Positions 1-10,001 of a stretch of 16,051 bases of DNA are shown here, one piece after another. Position 1 is the first letter of the stretch. The number at the start of each line of letters is the position of its first letter. Below the pieces are notes generated by a model. The model worked only from the letters and a program-made list of their open reading frames with translations. It was not told the origin of the DNA and searched no databases. Position numbers and translations under genes: made by a program. This DNA comes from Actinomycetes bacterium (lineage in GTDB: Bacteria > Actinomycetota > Acidimicrobiia > Acidimicrobiales > CADCSY01), in assembly GCA_025464025.1 (NCBI GenBank), contig JAODBP010000147.1:1-16051 (forward strand). Reading direction: 5' to 3'.

Positions 1-190
1 GGCGGTGCACCGGCTTCAAGCCGTCGCGCGCGTCGGGCAGGGCCCGGCTCACGATGACGGACATGGCGTAGTCCAGGAAGGACCGCTCCATCTCCTCCTG
101 GAACTCGATCGGCTCGATCCCGGCGATGGCGGTGTCGCCGGAGGTGTCGCGCGCTTGGGGCGCGTCGTCAGAGGGGGGGACGTCAGTCAT
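1..190 (-). CDS. gyrA: DNA gyrase subunit A, N-terminal fragment (partial)
   Basis: This is the 5' end of the gene for the breakage-reunion subunit of DNA gyrase, the type II topoisomerase that introduces negative supercoils. Only about 63 codons are in the window and the gene runs off the left edge. The fragment shows the canonical GyrA start region: [20 protein letters not shown] followed by [17 protein letters not shown] short acidic, variable leader of about 25 residues precedes it, as in other actinobacteria. The ATG at 190 lies 7 nt after the gyrB stop codon. A GAGGA Shine-Dalgarno sequence overlaps that stop (TGAGGATCGAATG), so translation is probably coupled to gyrB. The catalytic tyrosine and the quinolone-resistance region lie outside the window. 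Confidence 0.95.
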   Translation of the reverse strand, partial: MTDVPPSDDAPQARDTSGDTAIAGIEPIEFQEEMERSFLDYAMSVIVSRALPDARDGLKPVHR

Positions 191-197
191 TCGATCC

Positions 198-3687
<3,490 letters not shown>

Positions 3688-3691
3688 GCCC

Positions 3692-4786
3692 CTACGACAC
3701 CCGGACGGGCATGAGCAGGTACAGGTAGTCCTGGCTCTCGACCGACTTCACGACCGCCGGCTTCAGGGCGTCGACGGTCTCCAGCGTGACCTCGTCGCCC
3801 TTCACGGCCTCGACGCCGTCGGCCAGGTACTCGGGGTTGAAGGCGATGACCATCTCGGCGCCCTCGTACTTGGCGTCGAGGTCTTCGTGGGCCTGGCCCA
3901 CGTCCTGGGTGATGGCGGTCAGCTCGATGCCGTCGGGCTTGAGCGTGATGCGCACTGGCGTGGCCTCACGGGCGAGGAGCTTCACACGGCGCAGCGCCTC
4001 GAGCAGCGGCTCCCGGCCGACGGTGAGCCGGTTCGGGTGCGTGTTCGGGATGAGCTGGCGGTAGTTCGGGAACTCGCCCTCGATCAGGCGGGTGGTGAGC
4101 CGGGTGTCGTCGACCACGAACGACGCGTCGCGCTCGGCCAGGCGCAGGGTCACCGTGGTGGCCCCGGCCAGGATCCGGGTCAGCTCGCCCAGGGCCTTCG
4201 ACGGCACGAGCACGGTCTGCCCCTCGCGCAGCACGGTGGTGCCGGGCAGGTCGCGGACGGCGAGCCGGTAGGAGTCGGTCGCCACGAGTCGCAGCCCGTC
4301 GCCCTCGGCGGCCATCAGGACACCGGTCAGGATCGGGCGGGCGTCGTCGTGGCTGGCAGCCCGCACGACCTGCTTGAGGGCCTCCTCGAAGGCGCTGGCG
4401 TCGAGGGTGACTTCGTCGCCGAGGGTCTCGGTGAGCCGGGGGAAGTCCTCGGCCGGGAGCAGGCGGACGGAGAACTCCGAGCGGCCCGAGGAGATCCGGG
4501 CCTCGTCGCCCTCGGCATCGATGTGCACGGCGCCGGCGGCCAGCGAGCGCACGATGTCGGCGGCGAGGCGAGCGGGCAGCACCGCCACGCCGTCCTGCTG
4601 GCCGGCGACGGTGATGCCGACCTGGATCGTCAGGTCGAGGTCGCTCCCGGTGAGGACCAGCTGGTCACCGGTGAGCTCGGCCTTGACGCCCGACAGCACG
4701 GGGAGCGCGCCGCCGCGGCTGGCGACGGCCCGGGTGGCCGTGCCGAGGGCCTCGACCAGCACGTCACGCTCGCAGCGGAACTTCAC
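3692..4786 (-). CDS. dnaN: DNA polymerase III beta sliding clamp
   Basis: The processivity clamp of the replicative polymerase, 364 residues, the usual length for three clamp subdomains. The N-terminus MKFRCERDVLVEALGTATRA and the C-terminus YLYLLMPVRVS are characteristic; the C-terminal MPVR stretch contributes to the partner-binding pocket. The GTG start at 4786 has a strong AAGGAG at 4792-4797 with a 5-nt spacer. dnaN lies 280 bp downstream of dnaA across the putative origin and begins the run dnaN-recF-dciA. Confidence 0.98.
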   Translation of the reverse strand: MKFRCERDVLVEALGTATRAVASRGGALPVLSGVKAELTGDQLVLTGSDLDLTIQVGITVAGQQDGVAVLPARLAADIVRSLAAGAVHIDAEGDEARISSGRSEFSVRLLPAEDFPRLTETLGDEVTLDASAFEEALKQVVRAASHDDARPILTGVLMAAEGDGLRLVATDSYRLAVRDLPGTTVLREGQTVLVPSKALGELTRILAGATTVTLRLAERDASFVVDDTRLTTRLIEGEFPNYRQLIPNTHPNRLTVGREPLLEALRRVKLLAREATPVRITLKPDGIELTAITQDVGQAHEDLDAKYEGAEMVIAFNPEYLADGVEAVKGDEVTLETVDALKPAVVKSVESQDYLYLLMPVRVS

Positions 4787-4796
4787 CTTGGCTCCT

Positions 4797-4842
4797 TGTT
4801 ATCTCTGTCATTTAGAGAGAGATCTTCCAATGACAACAGTAA
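4797..4842. other. Candidate DNA unwinding element (AT-rich tract)
   Basis: About 35% GC in a region that is otherwise strongly GC-rich. It is adjacent to the tandem DnaA boxes at 4847-4862, separated from them by a 4-bp run of G/C. It contains a 7-bp inverted repeat with a 16-nt spacer. It also overlaps any dnaN promoter; TTGTCA followed 16 nt later by TAAATG is a weak candidate. Confidence 0.5.
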
Positions 4843-4846
4843 GGGG

Positions 4847-4862
4847 TGTGGATCGTGGACAA
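4847..4862 (-). other. Tandem overlapping DnaA boxes (imperfect)
   Basis: On the minus strand TTGTCCACG (8 of 9 to TTGTCCACA) and CGATCCACA (7 of 9 to TTATCCACA) share two bases. Both point towards the AT-rich tract. Such an orientation next to the unwinding element is what a DnaA filament-loading site would need. Confidence 0.55.
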
Positions 4863-4987
4863 CCCCGCGTCGTGGCTGGTCAGACGGCATGTCGTCGTCC
4901 CACCTTCGTCCCCAGGGTCGCACACCGGCGGGGGTGGTCTGCGCATCCCCACCTCTGGCCTGTGGGGTAGGTCCCGGGCTCCACACG

Positions 4988-4996
4988 TTGTCCACA
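4988..4996 (+). other. DnaA box, perfect TTGTCCACA
   Basis: Exact match to the DnaA box form preferred in high-GC actinobacteria, about 70 bp from the dnaA stop codon inside the candidate oriC. It is on the strand opposite to the tandem boxes at 4847-4862. Confidence 0.75.
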
Positions 4997-5066
4997 GGCA
5001 GTGCACACGGTTGTACCAGCGCGCGGGTGCCACCCGTTGTGACCAGTCCGCGCCGGCACCTCGCCC

Positions 5067-6446
5067 CTAGCCCGACTTGATCGACTGGGTGAGCTCGGTG
5101 ACCTGGTCGTAGATCTGGCGGCGCTCCTTCATGAGCGCCCCGATCTTCTCGACGGCGTGGATCACGGTGGTGTGGTCACGCCCGCCGTACTCCCGGGCGA
5201 TGGCCGGGTAGCTCAGGTCGGTCATCTGCCGGCAGACGTACATGCCGACCTGGCGGGCCGTCACGAGGGGGCGTCGCCGGCTCTTGCCCTGGAGCTCCTC
5301 GACCGAGAAGCCGAACATCTTGGAGGTGGCCTCGAGGATCACCTTCGCCGTCACCGGGCGGGGCTGGTTGTCGGACAGGACGTCGCCCAGGACCTCGGCA
5401 GCCAGCTCGGCGGAGAGCGGCGCCCGGTTGAGGCTGGCGAAGGCCGAGACCCGGATGAGGGCGCCCTCGAGCTCGCGGATGTTGTTGGTGATGTGGGTGG
5501 CGATGAACTCGAGGACCTCGTCCGGGACGTGGGTCGGCTCGCGCTCGGCCTTCTTGCGCAGGATCGCGAGGCGGGTCTCGAGGTCGGGCGGCTGGATGTC
5601 GGTGATCAGCCCCCACTCGAAGCGGCTCCGGAGCCGGTCCTCGAGCGTGGCGATGGCCCGCGGCGGACGGTCCGAGCTCAGGACGATCTGGCGGTTGGCC
5701 CCGTGGAGCTGGTTGAACGTGTGGAAGAACTCCTCCTGGAGCCCTTCCTTGCCCTCCATGAACTGGATGTCGTCGACGAGGAGGACGTCGTTCTCCCGGT
5801 ACTTCTTCTTGAACTGGGCCATGGAGTTGGTCCGGATGCCCTCGACGTAGTCGTTGAGGAACTGCTCCGTGGAGACGTAGCGGACCTTGTAGGCCGGGTA
5901 GTTCTGGTGCACGTAGTGGGCGATGCCGTGCAGCAGGTGGGTCTTGCCCAGCCCGGCCACCCCGTAGATGAAGAGCGGGTTGTAGCTGCGTGCCGGGGTC
6001 TCGGCGACGGCCAGGGCAGCGGCGTGGGCGAACCGGTTGGACGCGCCGGTGACGAAGGTCTCGAACGTGTAGCGGGGGTTCAGCGTGATCGGCCGGGTCT
6101 CCTCGGCCGGCGCCGGGCCGGGGCGGTTCGGGAGGGGTGCGTGCCGCGGTTCGGGCTCCGGCGCGCCGGCTCCGGGGAAGAGCTCCTCGGCCCCGGCGTT
6201 CGGCGCCGATTCGAACACGAGCTGGACCTGGGGCGAGCCGAGCTCGGCCAGCACCTTGTGCACGGCCTCGAGCCAGCGGCCCTCGATGCGCTCCTTGACC
6301 AGGGAGCTGGGCACGGCCACGACCAGGCGGTCGTCGGCGAGCGAACGGCCCACGCTGGGCTGGAAGCAGCTGTTCCAGACGGCGTCGGGCACCGCCGACC
6401 GGAGGGATTCGGTGCAGGCGCTCCACAGCTGCTCTGCCTCGCCCAC
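5067..6446 (-). CDS. dnaA: Chromosomal replication initiator protein DnaA
   Basis: AAA+ initiator that binds DnaA boxes and opens oriC. About 459 residues from the GTG chosen here. The frame stays open to a GTG at 6494 (475 residues), but that codon lies inside a DnaA-box inverted repeat and has no Shine-Dalgarno. The GTG at 6446 follows GGGAGAGAGG by 11 nt and starts just before domain I ([15 protein letters not shown]). Domain II is a Pro/Glu-rich linker around residues 85-120. Walker A GVAGLGKT is at 162-169 and Walker B LLVDDIQ at 222-228. The box-recognition motif [11 protein letters not shown] is at 421-431 in domain IV. Boxes in its own leader suggest autoregulation. Confidence 0.96.
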   Translation of the reverse strand: MGEAEQLWSACTESLRSAVPDAVWNSCFQPSVGRSLADDRLVVAVPSSLVKERIEGRWLEAVHKVLAELGSPQVQLVFESAPNAGAEELFPGAGAPEPEPRHAPLPNRPGPAPAEETRPITLNPRYTFETFVTGASNRFAHAAALAVAETPARSYNPLFIYGVAGLGKTHLLHGIAHYVHQNYPAYKVRYVSTEQFLNDYVEGIRTNSMAQFKKKYRENDVLLVDDIQFMEGKEGLQEEFFHTFNQLHGANRQIVLSSDRPPRAIATLEDRLRSRFEWGLITDIQPPDLETRLAILRKKAEREPTHVPDEVLEFIATHITNNIRELEGALIRVSAFASLNRAPLSAELAAEVLGDVLSDNQPRPVTAKVILEATSKMFGFSVEELQGKSRRRPLVTARQVGMYVCRQMTDLSYPAIAREYGGRDHTTVIHAVEKIGALMKERRQIYDQVTELTQSIKSG

Positions 6447-6474
6447 CAGCCCCGATGCCTCTCTCCCGTCGCGA

Positions 6475-6506
6475 GTACCCACAGCTGCGTCCACAACTGT
6501 GGAAAA
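6475..6506. promoter_or_regulatory. DnaA box cluster in the dnaA leader
   Basis: Contains TGTGGAAAA (6498-6506; the minus strand TTTTCCACA fits TTWTNCACA), GCGTCCACA (6487-6495, 7 of 9) and GTACCCACA (6475-6483, 7 of 9). The first two form an inverted repeat, TCCACA / TGTGGA, with a 2-nt centre (6490-6503). They lie upstream of the preferred dnaA start and downstream of the candidate dnaA promoter. This suits autorepression by DnaA, or a second part of a bipartite origin. Confidence 0.55.
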
Positions 6507-6557
6507 GCGCTGTGGCGGCCCCTCCGGCGACGGAGGCCCAGGCGAGGCCGAGGGCGC

Positions 6558-6588
6558 ACGGTAGCACCGGCGGGCCGGTGCGGCGCAA
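6558..6588 (-). promoter_or_regulatory. Candidate dnaA promoter with palindromic spacer
   Basis: On the minus strand: TTGCGC (6588-6583), a 19-nt spacer, then TACCGT (6563-6558) preceded by TGC as an extended -10. The spacer is almost entirely an 18-bp perfect palindrome, GCACCGGC-GG-GCCGGTGC (6564-6581). A repressor or activator binding there would contact the promoter directly. Transcription would start near 6551. Motif-based only. Confidence 0.4.
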
Positions 6589-6606
6589 GGGCCTCCACTA
6601 CCGCGG

Positions 6607-6636
6607 TTGCTGCCGCAGGTGGTGGACCTCTACCCT
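6607..6636 (+). promoter_or_regulatory. Candidate promoter of the rpmH operon
   Basis: TTGCTG (6607-6612), an 18-nt spacer, then TACCCT (6631-6636). It would give a leader of about 65 nt before the rpmH GTG. It diverges from the candidate dnaA promoter; the two -35 regions are about 20 bp apart. Confidence 0.4.
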
Positions 6637-6707
6637 TTCCCCAGGCGCAGTCGCGGCGTCTGGTCTGCCGCGCCGGCACCACCCCTGTTTTTGCAGAGAG
6701 GACGCTC

Positions 6708-6842
6708 GTGAAGCGCACGTTTCAGCCCAACACCCGGAAGCGGGCCAAGAACCACGGCTTCCGCCACCGCATGTCGACCCGCGCCGGTCGGGCCATCCTG
6801 AAGGCCCGCCGCCGCAAGGGCCGCCACAAGCTGTCGGCCTGA
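6708..6842 (+). CDS. rpmH: 50S ribosomal protein L34
   Basis: A 44-residue, highly basic ribosomal protein of the large subunit. It shows the L34 signature [20 protein letters not shown] and the ending [18 protein letters not shown]. The start is GTG with GAGAGGA at 6696-6702 and a 5-nt spacer. It is the first gene of the plus-strand block and divergent from dnaA, the near-universal arrangement. rnpA follows after 4 nt. Confidence 0.97.
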   Translation: MKRTFQPNTRKRAKNHGFRHRMSTRAGRAILKARRRKGRHKLSA

Positions 6843-6846
6843 GCCC

Positions 6847-7185
6847 ATGGGCACCGCCCCCCGGCGGGTGCGGACCGCAGCGACCTTCGAGGAGCTGCGC
6901 CGGTCCGGACGTCGGGTGCGGTCGGGTGCCGTGAGCGTGACCTGGCTGCCCGGCCCGGGCGGCGTACCGCCCGAACTGGCGTTCGCCATCGGTCGGCCGG
7001 TGGGAACGGCGGTGGTGCGGAACCGGATGCGGCGCCGCCTGCGTTCGATCTTCACCGAGCTGGCACCCGAGCTCCGGCCAGGCACCTACCTGGTGGGCGC
7101 CCGCCCGGCCGCAGCCACCCTCGACTACGGAGATCTTCGTCGCATCGTGTCCACCGCCCTGACCGAGTTGGCCGAACGTTCGTGA
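6847..7185 (+). CDS. rnpA: Ribonuclease P protein component
   Basis: The 112-residue basic protein subunit of RNase P, which assists the catalytic RNA in 5' processing of pre-tRNA. The family motif is visible as [14 protein letters not shown] (residues 53-66, RNR core at 58-60), preceded by LAFAIGRPV. The ATG lies 4 nt after the rpmH stop, with no clear Shine-Dalgarno, so translational coupling is likely. Its stop overlaps the yidD start (GTGA). Confidence 0.96.
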   Translation: MGTAPRRVRTAATFEELRRSGRRVRSGAVSVTWLPGPGGVPPELAFAIGRPVGTAVVRNRMRRRLRSIFTELAPELRPGTYLVGARPAAATLDYGDLRRIVSTALTELAERS

Positions 7186-7412
7186 GCATCCCTGCTCGTG
7201 CGCTTCGCGCCGTTTGCCGGTTCTGGCAGGTCGTGATGAGCAGTCGCCCTTCCCCCTGCCGGTTCACGCCCACGTGCTCGGCCTACGCCATCGAGGCGCT
7301 CGAACAGCACGGTGCTGTGCGTGGCGGCCTCTTCACTCTCCGTCGTCTCGCCCGCTGCCATCCCTGGGGGCGATTCGGCTTCGATCCTGTGCCCGAACGG
7401 AGGGCGAGCTAG
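7182..7412 (+). CDS. yidD: Membrane protein insertion efficiency factor YidD
   Basis: A 76-residue small protein that assists YidC-dependent membrane insertion. The family signature [16 protein letters not shown] has cysteines at 26 and 32, followed by [18 protein letters not shown]. An N-terminal amphipathic helix ([14 protein letters not shown]) is the likely membrane anchor. The GTG at 7182 overlaps the rnpA stop by 4 nt, and the stop codon directly abuts the yidC ATG. Confidence 0.94.
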   Translation: MSIPARALRAVCRFWQVVMSSRPSPCRFTPTCSAYAIEALEQHGAVRGGLFTLRRLARCHPWGRFGFDPVPERRAS

Positions 7413-8288
7413 ATGTTCGACGCGCTGGCCAAAGCGCTGGCCTTTTTCTACGACCTGTGGCCATCGTACGGCGGGGCCATCCTGCTGTTCACGCTGGCCA
7501 TCATGCTGGTGTTGACCCCCCTCTCGATCAAGAGCACCCGCTCGATGATCAAGATGCAGCGGGTCCAACCCGAGCTGAAGCGGCTGCAGGCGCAGTACAA
7601 GGGCGATCGCGAGGCCCTCAACCGGGAGATGATGGCCTTCTACCAGGCCAACAACATCAACCCGTTCTCCTCGTGCTTGCCGATGCTGCTCCAGATGCCG
7701 GTGTTCATCGTGCTGTACCGGGTGCTGCACGGCCTCACCAAGATCGGGCCGGACAAGACCTTCAACCCGAGCTACCTCGACCACGACTCCGCGCTCTACA
7801 AGGCCCTCGACCACAGCACGAAGATGCTGTCGTTCGGCATCGACCTGTCGCGGAGCGCCCTGACCGAGCTGCAGGACGCCGGCATCATCAAGGCGCTCCC
7901 CTACTTCGTGATGATCGCCATCGTGGCGGCCACCGCCTGGTACCAGCAGCGACAGATCGCCGGCCGGAACCCGAACGCGGCGATGAACCCCCAGCAGCAG
8001 ATGGTCGGCAAGATCGTGCCGTTCATCTTCGTGCCGATCACGCTGTCGATCCCGGCTGGGGTGGTCATCTACTTCGTCGTGTCGAACCTGGTGCGCGTCG
8101 GCCAGCAGGCCCTCGTGACGAAGCTGGAGTTCGGTGAGGGCGGAAGCCAGACCGAGATCATCAAGCCGACCCCCTCGACCCCGCCGCCCAAGGCTGCCGG
8201 GGCCGCGAAGGGGACGAGCGGGCGCACGACGCCGTCGGCGGCCGCTGCTGCTCGCAACCGGAACAACAAGAAGCGGAAGAGGAAGTAG
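7413..8288 (+). CDS. yidC: Membrane protein insertase YidC
   Basis: A 291-residue Oxa1/YidC/Alb3 insertase of the plasma membrane. Membrane segments lie near residues 20-38, 85-106, 162-177 and 200-224. The conserved cytoplasmic hairpin (KMQRVQPELKRLQAQYKGD) is at 48-66. The NPFSSCLPMLLQMPVFIVLY block is typical. The cytoplasmic tail (250-291) is Pro/Ala-rich and ends in NNKKRKRK, a basic stretch plausibly contacting the ribosome. The ATG starts immediately after the yidD TAG, with GGAGGG about 8 nt upstream inside yidD. Confidence 0.96.
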   Translation: MFDALAKALAFFYDLWPSYGGAILLFTLAIMLVLTPLSIKSTRSMIKMQRVQPELKRLQAQYKGDREALNREMMAFYQANNINPFSSCLPMLLQMPVFIVLYRVLHGLTKIGPDKTFNPSYLDHDSALYKALDHSTKMLSFGIDLSRSALTELQDAGIIKALPYFVMIAIVAATAWYQQRQIAGRNPNAAMNPQQQMVGKIVPFIFVPITLSIPAGVVIYFVVSNLVRVGQQALVTKLEFGEGGSQTEIIKPTPSTPPPKAAGAAKGTSGRTTPSAAAAARNRNNKKRKRK

Positions 8289-8292
8289 CGCC

Positions 8293-9177
8293 GTGGAGTG
8301 GGTGGAAACGACCGGTCGTACGGTCGAAGAGGCCAAGGACGCCGCACTGGACCAGCTCGGCGTCGACGAGCAGGATGCCGAGTTCGAGGTTCTCGAGGAG
8401 GCCAAGAGCGGCCTGTTCGGGCGGTTGCGCCAGGAGGCCCGGGTCCGTGCCCGGGTGCGCCCGACGACCCCTCGACCCAAGGTCGACCGTCGGGACCGGA
8501 AGCGCAAGCCGGCGGGTGATGCCGTCCCGGCCGAGGATGCGCCGGTCGCCAAGGCCGCGCCCCGCAAGCGGGCACCGAAGAAGGATGCCCCCGCCGAGCC
8601 GGTCGCCGCCGAGCCGGTCGCCAAGGCACCGGCCAAGAAGGCCGCGGCCAAGAAGACCACCAAGACCGCCCCCAAGGCGCCCACGACAACAGGAGCAGCT
8701 CCCATGGAGGACCTCGATCTCGATGCCCAGGCGGCCAACGTCCGGTCGTTCCTGGAGGGTCTGGTCGATGCGTTCGACCTCCAGGGCGACGTGACGGTCG
8801 AGACGGTCGACGAGGACACGCTCGAGGCTCGGGTCGACGGTGACGACCTCGGCCTCCTCATCGGGCCCAAGGGCCAGACGCTGCAGGCGGTCCAGGAGCT
8901 GGTCCGGGCTGTGCTCCAGAAGGACGGCCCCGGCGGCCCGCGGCTGCGCCTGGACGTCGGTGGCTACCGCGAGCGCCGGCGAGAGGCCCTCGAGCGCTTC
9001 ACCAAGGGCATCGCCGACCAGGTGCTGGCCTCGGGCACGGCGACCTCGCTCGAGCCCATGGGTGCTGCGGACCGCAAGGTCGTGCACGACACGGTGAACG
9101 ACATCGAGGGCATCCACACGATCTCCGAAGGCGAGGAGCCCCGTCGTCGAGTGGTGATCCTCCTCGACGAGGACTGA
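8293..9177 (+). CDS. jag: Jag/KhpB RNA-binding protein (Jag_N-KH-R3H)
   Basis: A 294-residue protein. Residues 1-57 form a Jag_N domain (EWVETTGRTVEEAKDAALDQ, then SGLFGRLRQEARVRARVRP). Residues 58-137 are a low-complexity Lys/Ala/Pro linker. A KH domain with the GxxG loop GPKG (191-194) follows, then an R3H domain with RKVVH (261-265). KhpB/EloR proteins bind many small RNAs and mRNAs and link to cell-wall elongation in Firmicutes. The start is a GTG 4 nt after yidC; longer readings cut into yidC. An internal Shine-Dalgarno and ATG at codon 138 could give a short KH-R3H form. Confidence 0.94.
   Translation: MEWVETTGRTVEEAKDAALDQLGVDEQDAEFEVLEEAKSGLFGRLRQEARVRARVRPTTPRPKVDRRDRKRKPAGDAVPAEDAPVAKAAPRKRAPKKDAPAEPVAAEPVAKAPAKKAAAKKTTKTAPKAPTTTGAAPMEDLDLDAQAANVRSFLEGLVDAFDLQGDVTVETVDEDTLEARVDGDDLGLLIGPKGQTLQAVQELVRAVLQKDGPGGPRLRLDVGGYRERRREALERFTKGIADQVLASGTATSLEPMGAADRKVVHDTVNDIEGIHTISEGEEPRRRVVILLDED
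8691..8706 (+). promoter_or_regulatory. Possible internal ribosome binding site and start in jag
   Basis: AGGAG at 8691-8695 with an 8-nt spacer to an in-frame ATG at 8704 (Met138). It falls exactly at the end of the low-complexity linker, before the KH domain. This is a better initiation site than the annotated GTG, which has no clear Shine-Dalgarno. Confidence 0.4.
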
Positions 9178-9201
9178 GCACCTCGTGCAGCGTTCGATGC
9201 C

Positions 9202-9223
9202 GGCCCGCCCTTCGAGGCGGGCC
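9202..9223 (+). terminator. GC-rich hairpin between jag and rsmG
   Basis: A perfect 8-bp stem GGCCCGCC / GGCGGGCC with a 6-nt loop containing TTCG. It lies 24 nt after the jag stop and 10 nt before the rsmG ATG. No T-run follows. It could be a U-less terminator, an RNA processing or stability element, or an attenuator lowering rsmG translation. Confidence 0.5.
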
Positions 9224-9233
9224 GCTTCGCGTC

Positions 9234-9848
9234 ATGGCTGAGGGCTTGGACGTGGTGCTGGCCCGCTCCCGGGACCTCGGGTTCCTCGGCCCGGGCCCGA
9301 TCGACGAGCAGATCGCCCACGCCGAGGCGTTCCTCGGGGCCATCGCGCCGGCTGGGCTCGCTCGGGCGGTCGACCTGGGCAGTGGCGGAGGCATCCCCGG
9401 CCTCGTGCTGGCGCTCGCCCTGCCTGCGGTCGATTGGGTGCTGCTGGACGGGATGGTGCGCCGTACGGCCTTCCTGGTCGAGGCCGTGGCCGCCCTGGGC
9501 TTGGAGGAGCGGGTGCAGGTCCGAACGGCCCGCGCCGAGGACGCTGGCCGGGCGCCCGAGCTCCGGGCCGGGTTCGATCTGGTCGTCGCCCGGGGGTTCG
9601 GCCCGCCGGCCGTCACCGCGGAGTGTGCCGCTCCCCTGCTGGTCGTTGGCGGCCAGCTCGTGGTCAGTGAGCCTCCCGACTCCTCGGGCCTTCGATGGTC
9701 GGCAGACGGCCTTGCCGTCGTCGGACTCAGGGTTGAGGCCGTGGTGGCTGGGCCCCCGTCGTTCGTCCGGCTCCGCCAGGCCGCGCTCGTTGACGAGCGC
9801 TATCCCCGCCGGGTCGGCGTGCCAGGCAAGCGTCCGCTCTGGTCGTAG
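9234..9848 (+). CDS. rsmG: 16S rRNA (guanine527-N7)-methyltransferase RsmG
   Basis: A 204-residue SAM-dependent methyltransferase that modifies G527 (E. coli numbering) of 16S rRNA. Motif I, DLGSGGGIPG, is at residues 47-56 (SAM binding). The LLDGMVRRTAFLVEAV and ARAED segments are typical of the family. FDLVVARGFGPP is the substrate-side block. The ATG at 9234 lacks a clear Shine-Dalgarno and sits just after a hairpin. The stop codon overlaps a degenerate parS site. It keeps the classical gid position next to parAB. Confidence 0.94.
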   Translation: MAEGLDVVLARSRDLGFLGPGPIDEQIAHAEAFLGAIAPAGLARAVDLGSGGGIPGLVLALALPAVDWVLLDGMVRRTAFLVEAVAALGLEERVQVRTARAEDAGRAPELRAGFDLVVARGFGPPAVTAECAAPLLVVGGQLVVSEPPDSSGLRWSADGLAVVGLRVEAVVAGPPSFVRLRQAALVDERYPRRVGVPGKRPLWS

Positions 9849-9862
9849 TGCCACGTGGAACG
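9847..9862 (+). other. parS: Degenerate parS-like site overlapping the rsmG stop
   Basis: AGTGCCACGTGGAACG matches TGTTTCACGTGAAACA at 11 of 16 positions. The CACGTG core and the right-hand GAAC are kept. Its centre is 36 bp from the next site, so it may be a decayed or weak member of the array. Confidence 0.4.
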
Positions 9863-9882
9863 TTGGCCGGCATGAGGTCGGC

Positions 9883-9898
9883 CGTTCCACGTGAAACC
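9883..9898 (+). other. parS: parS centromere site 1
   Basis: CGTTCCACGTGAAACC matches the ParB-binding consensus TGTTTCACGTGAAACA at 13 of 16 positions, with an intact CACGTG core. It is upstream of parA, the usual place for origin-proximal parS. Confidence 0.88.
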
Positions 9899-9919
9899 GT
9901 GACCGGCCACGAACGCTCG

Positions 9920-9935
9920 CGTTCCACGTGAAACA
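9920..9935 (+). other. parS: parS centromere site 2
   Basis: CGTTCCACGTGAAACA, 14 of 16 to consensus and the best in the cluster. Its centre is 37 bp from site 1, so the two lie at about 3.5 helical turns. Confidence 0.9.
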
Positions 9936-9942
9936 GGCGCGA

Positions 9943-9984
9943 AAATGGAGGTGATCCGCCGCACCGATCACCCTCCGACCATTT
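9943..9984 (+). terminator. Large imperfect stem-loop between parS sites
   Basis: The left arm 9943-9956 (AAATGGAGGTGATC) pairs with the right arm 9966-9984, through GATCACC, TCC and CATTT with two small bulges. The loop is 9 nt. The right arm ends in ATTT, so it may terminate the rpmH-rsmG transcript. The left arm also contains GGAGGTGATCC, complementary to the usual bacterial 16S rRNA 3' end, but with no start codon at a useful distance. Confidence 0.5.
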
Positions 9985-10001
9985 CGTCACAGACGAAACG
10001 T

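Larger units (their letters stand above)
4787..5066. other. oriC: Putative chromosomal replication origin (oriC), dnaA-dnaN intergenic region
   Basis: This 280-bp gap has no gene. It contains a perfect actinobacterial DnaA box, TTGTCCACA at 4988-4996, and two overlapping imperfect boxes on the minus strand: TTGTCCACG (4854-4862) and CGATCCACA (4847-4855). They are followed by CCCC and then an AT-rich tract (4797-4842, about 35% GC by hand count) that abuts the dnaN Shine-Dalgarno and is a candidate unwinding element. An inverted repeat TGTCATT (4806-4812) / AATGACA (4829-4835) lies in that tract. In Mycobacterium and Streptomyces oriC is in this same gap, so assignment combines position and motifs. 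Box density is lower than in Streptomyces. Confidence 0.72.

Noticed and set aside
6521..6536. CCTCCG / CGGAGG hairpin in the dnaA-rpmH gap
   Set aside because: A 6-bp stem in GC-rich DNA is expected by chance, and it sits where no transcript end is needed.
5157..6842. 561-codon plus-strand frame opposite dnaA that ends in rpmH
   Set aside because: Only its last 44 codons are real (rpmH). The upstream part is antisense to dnaA and includes the regulatory gap.
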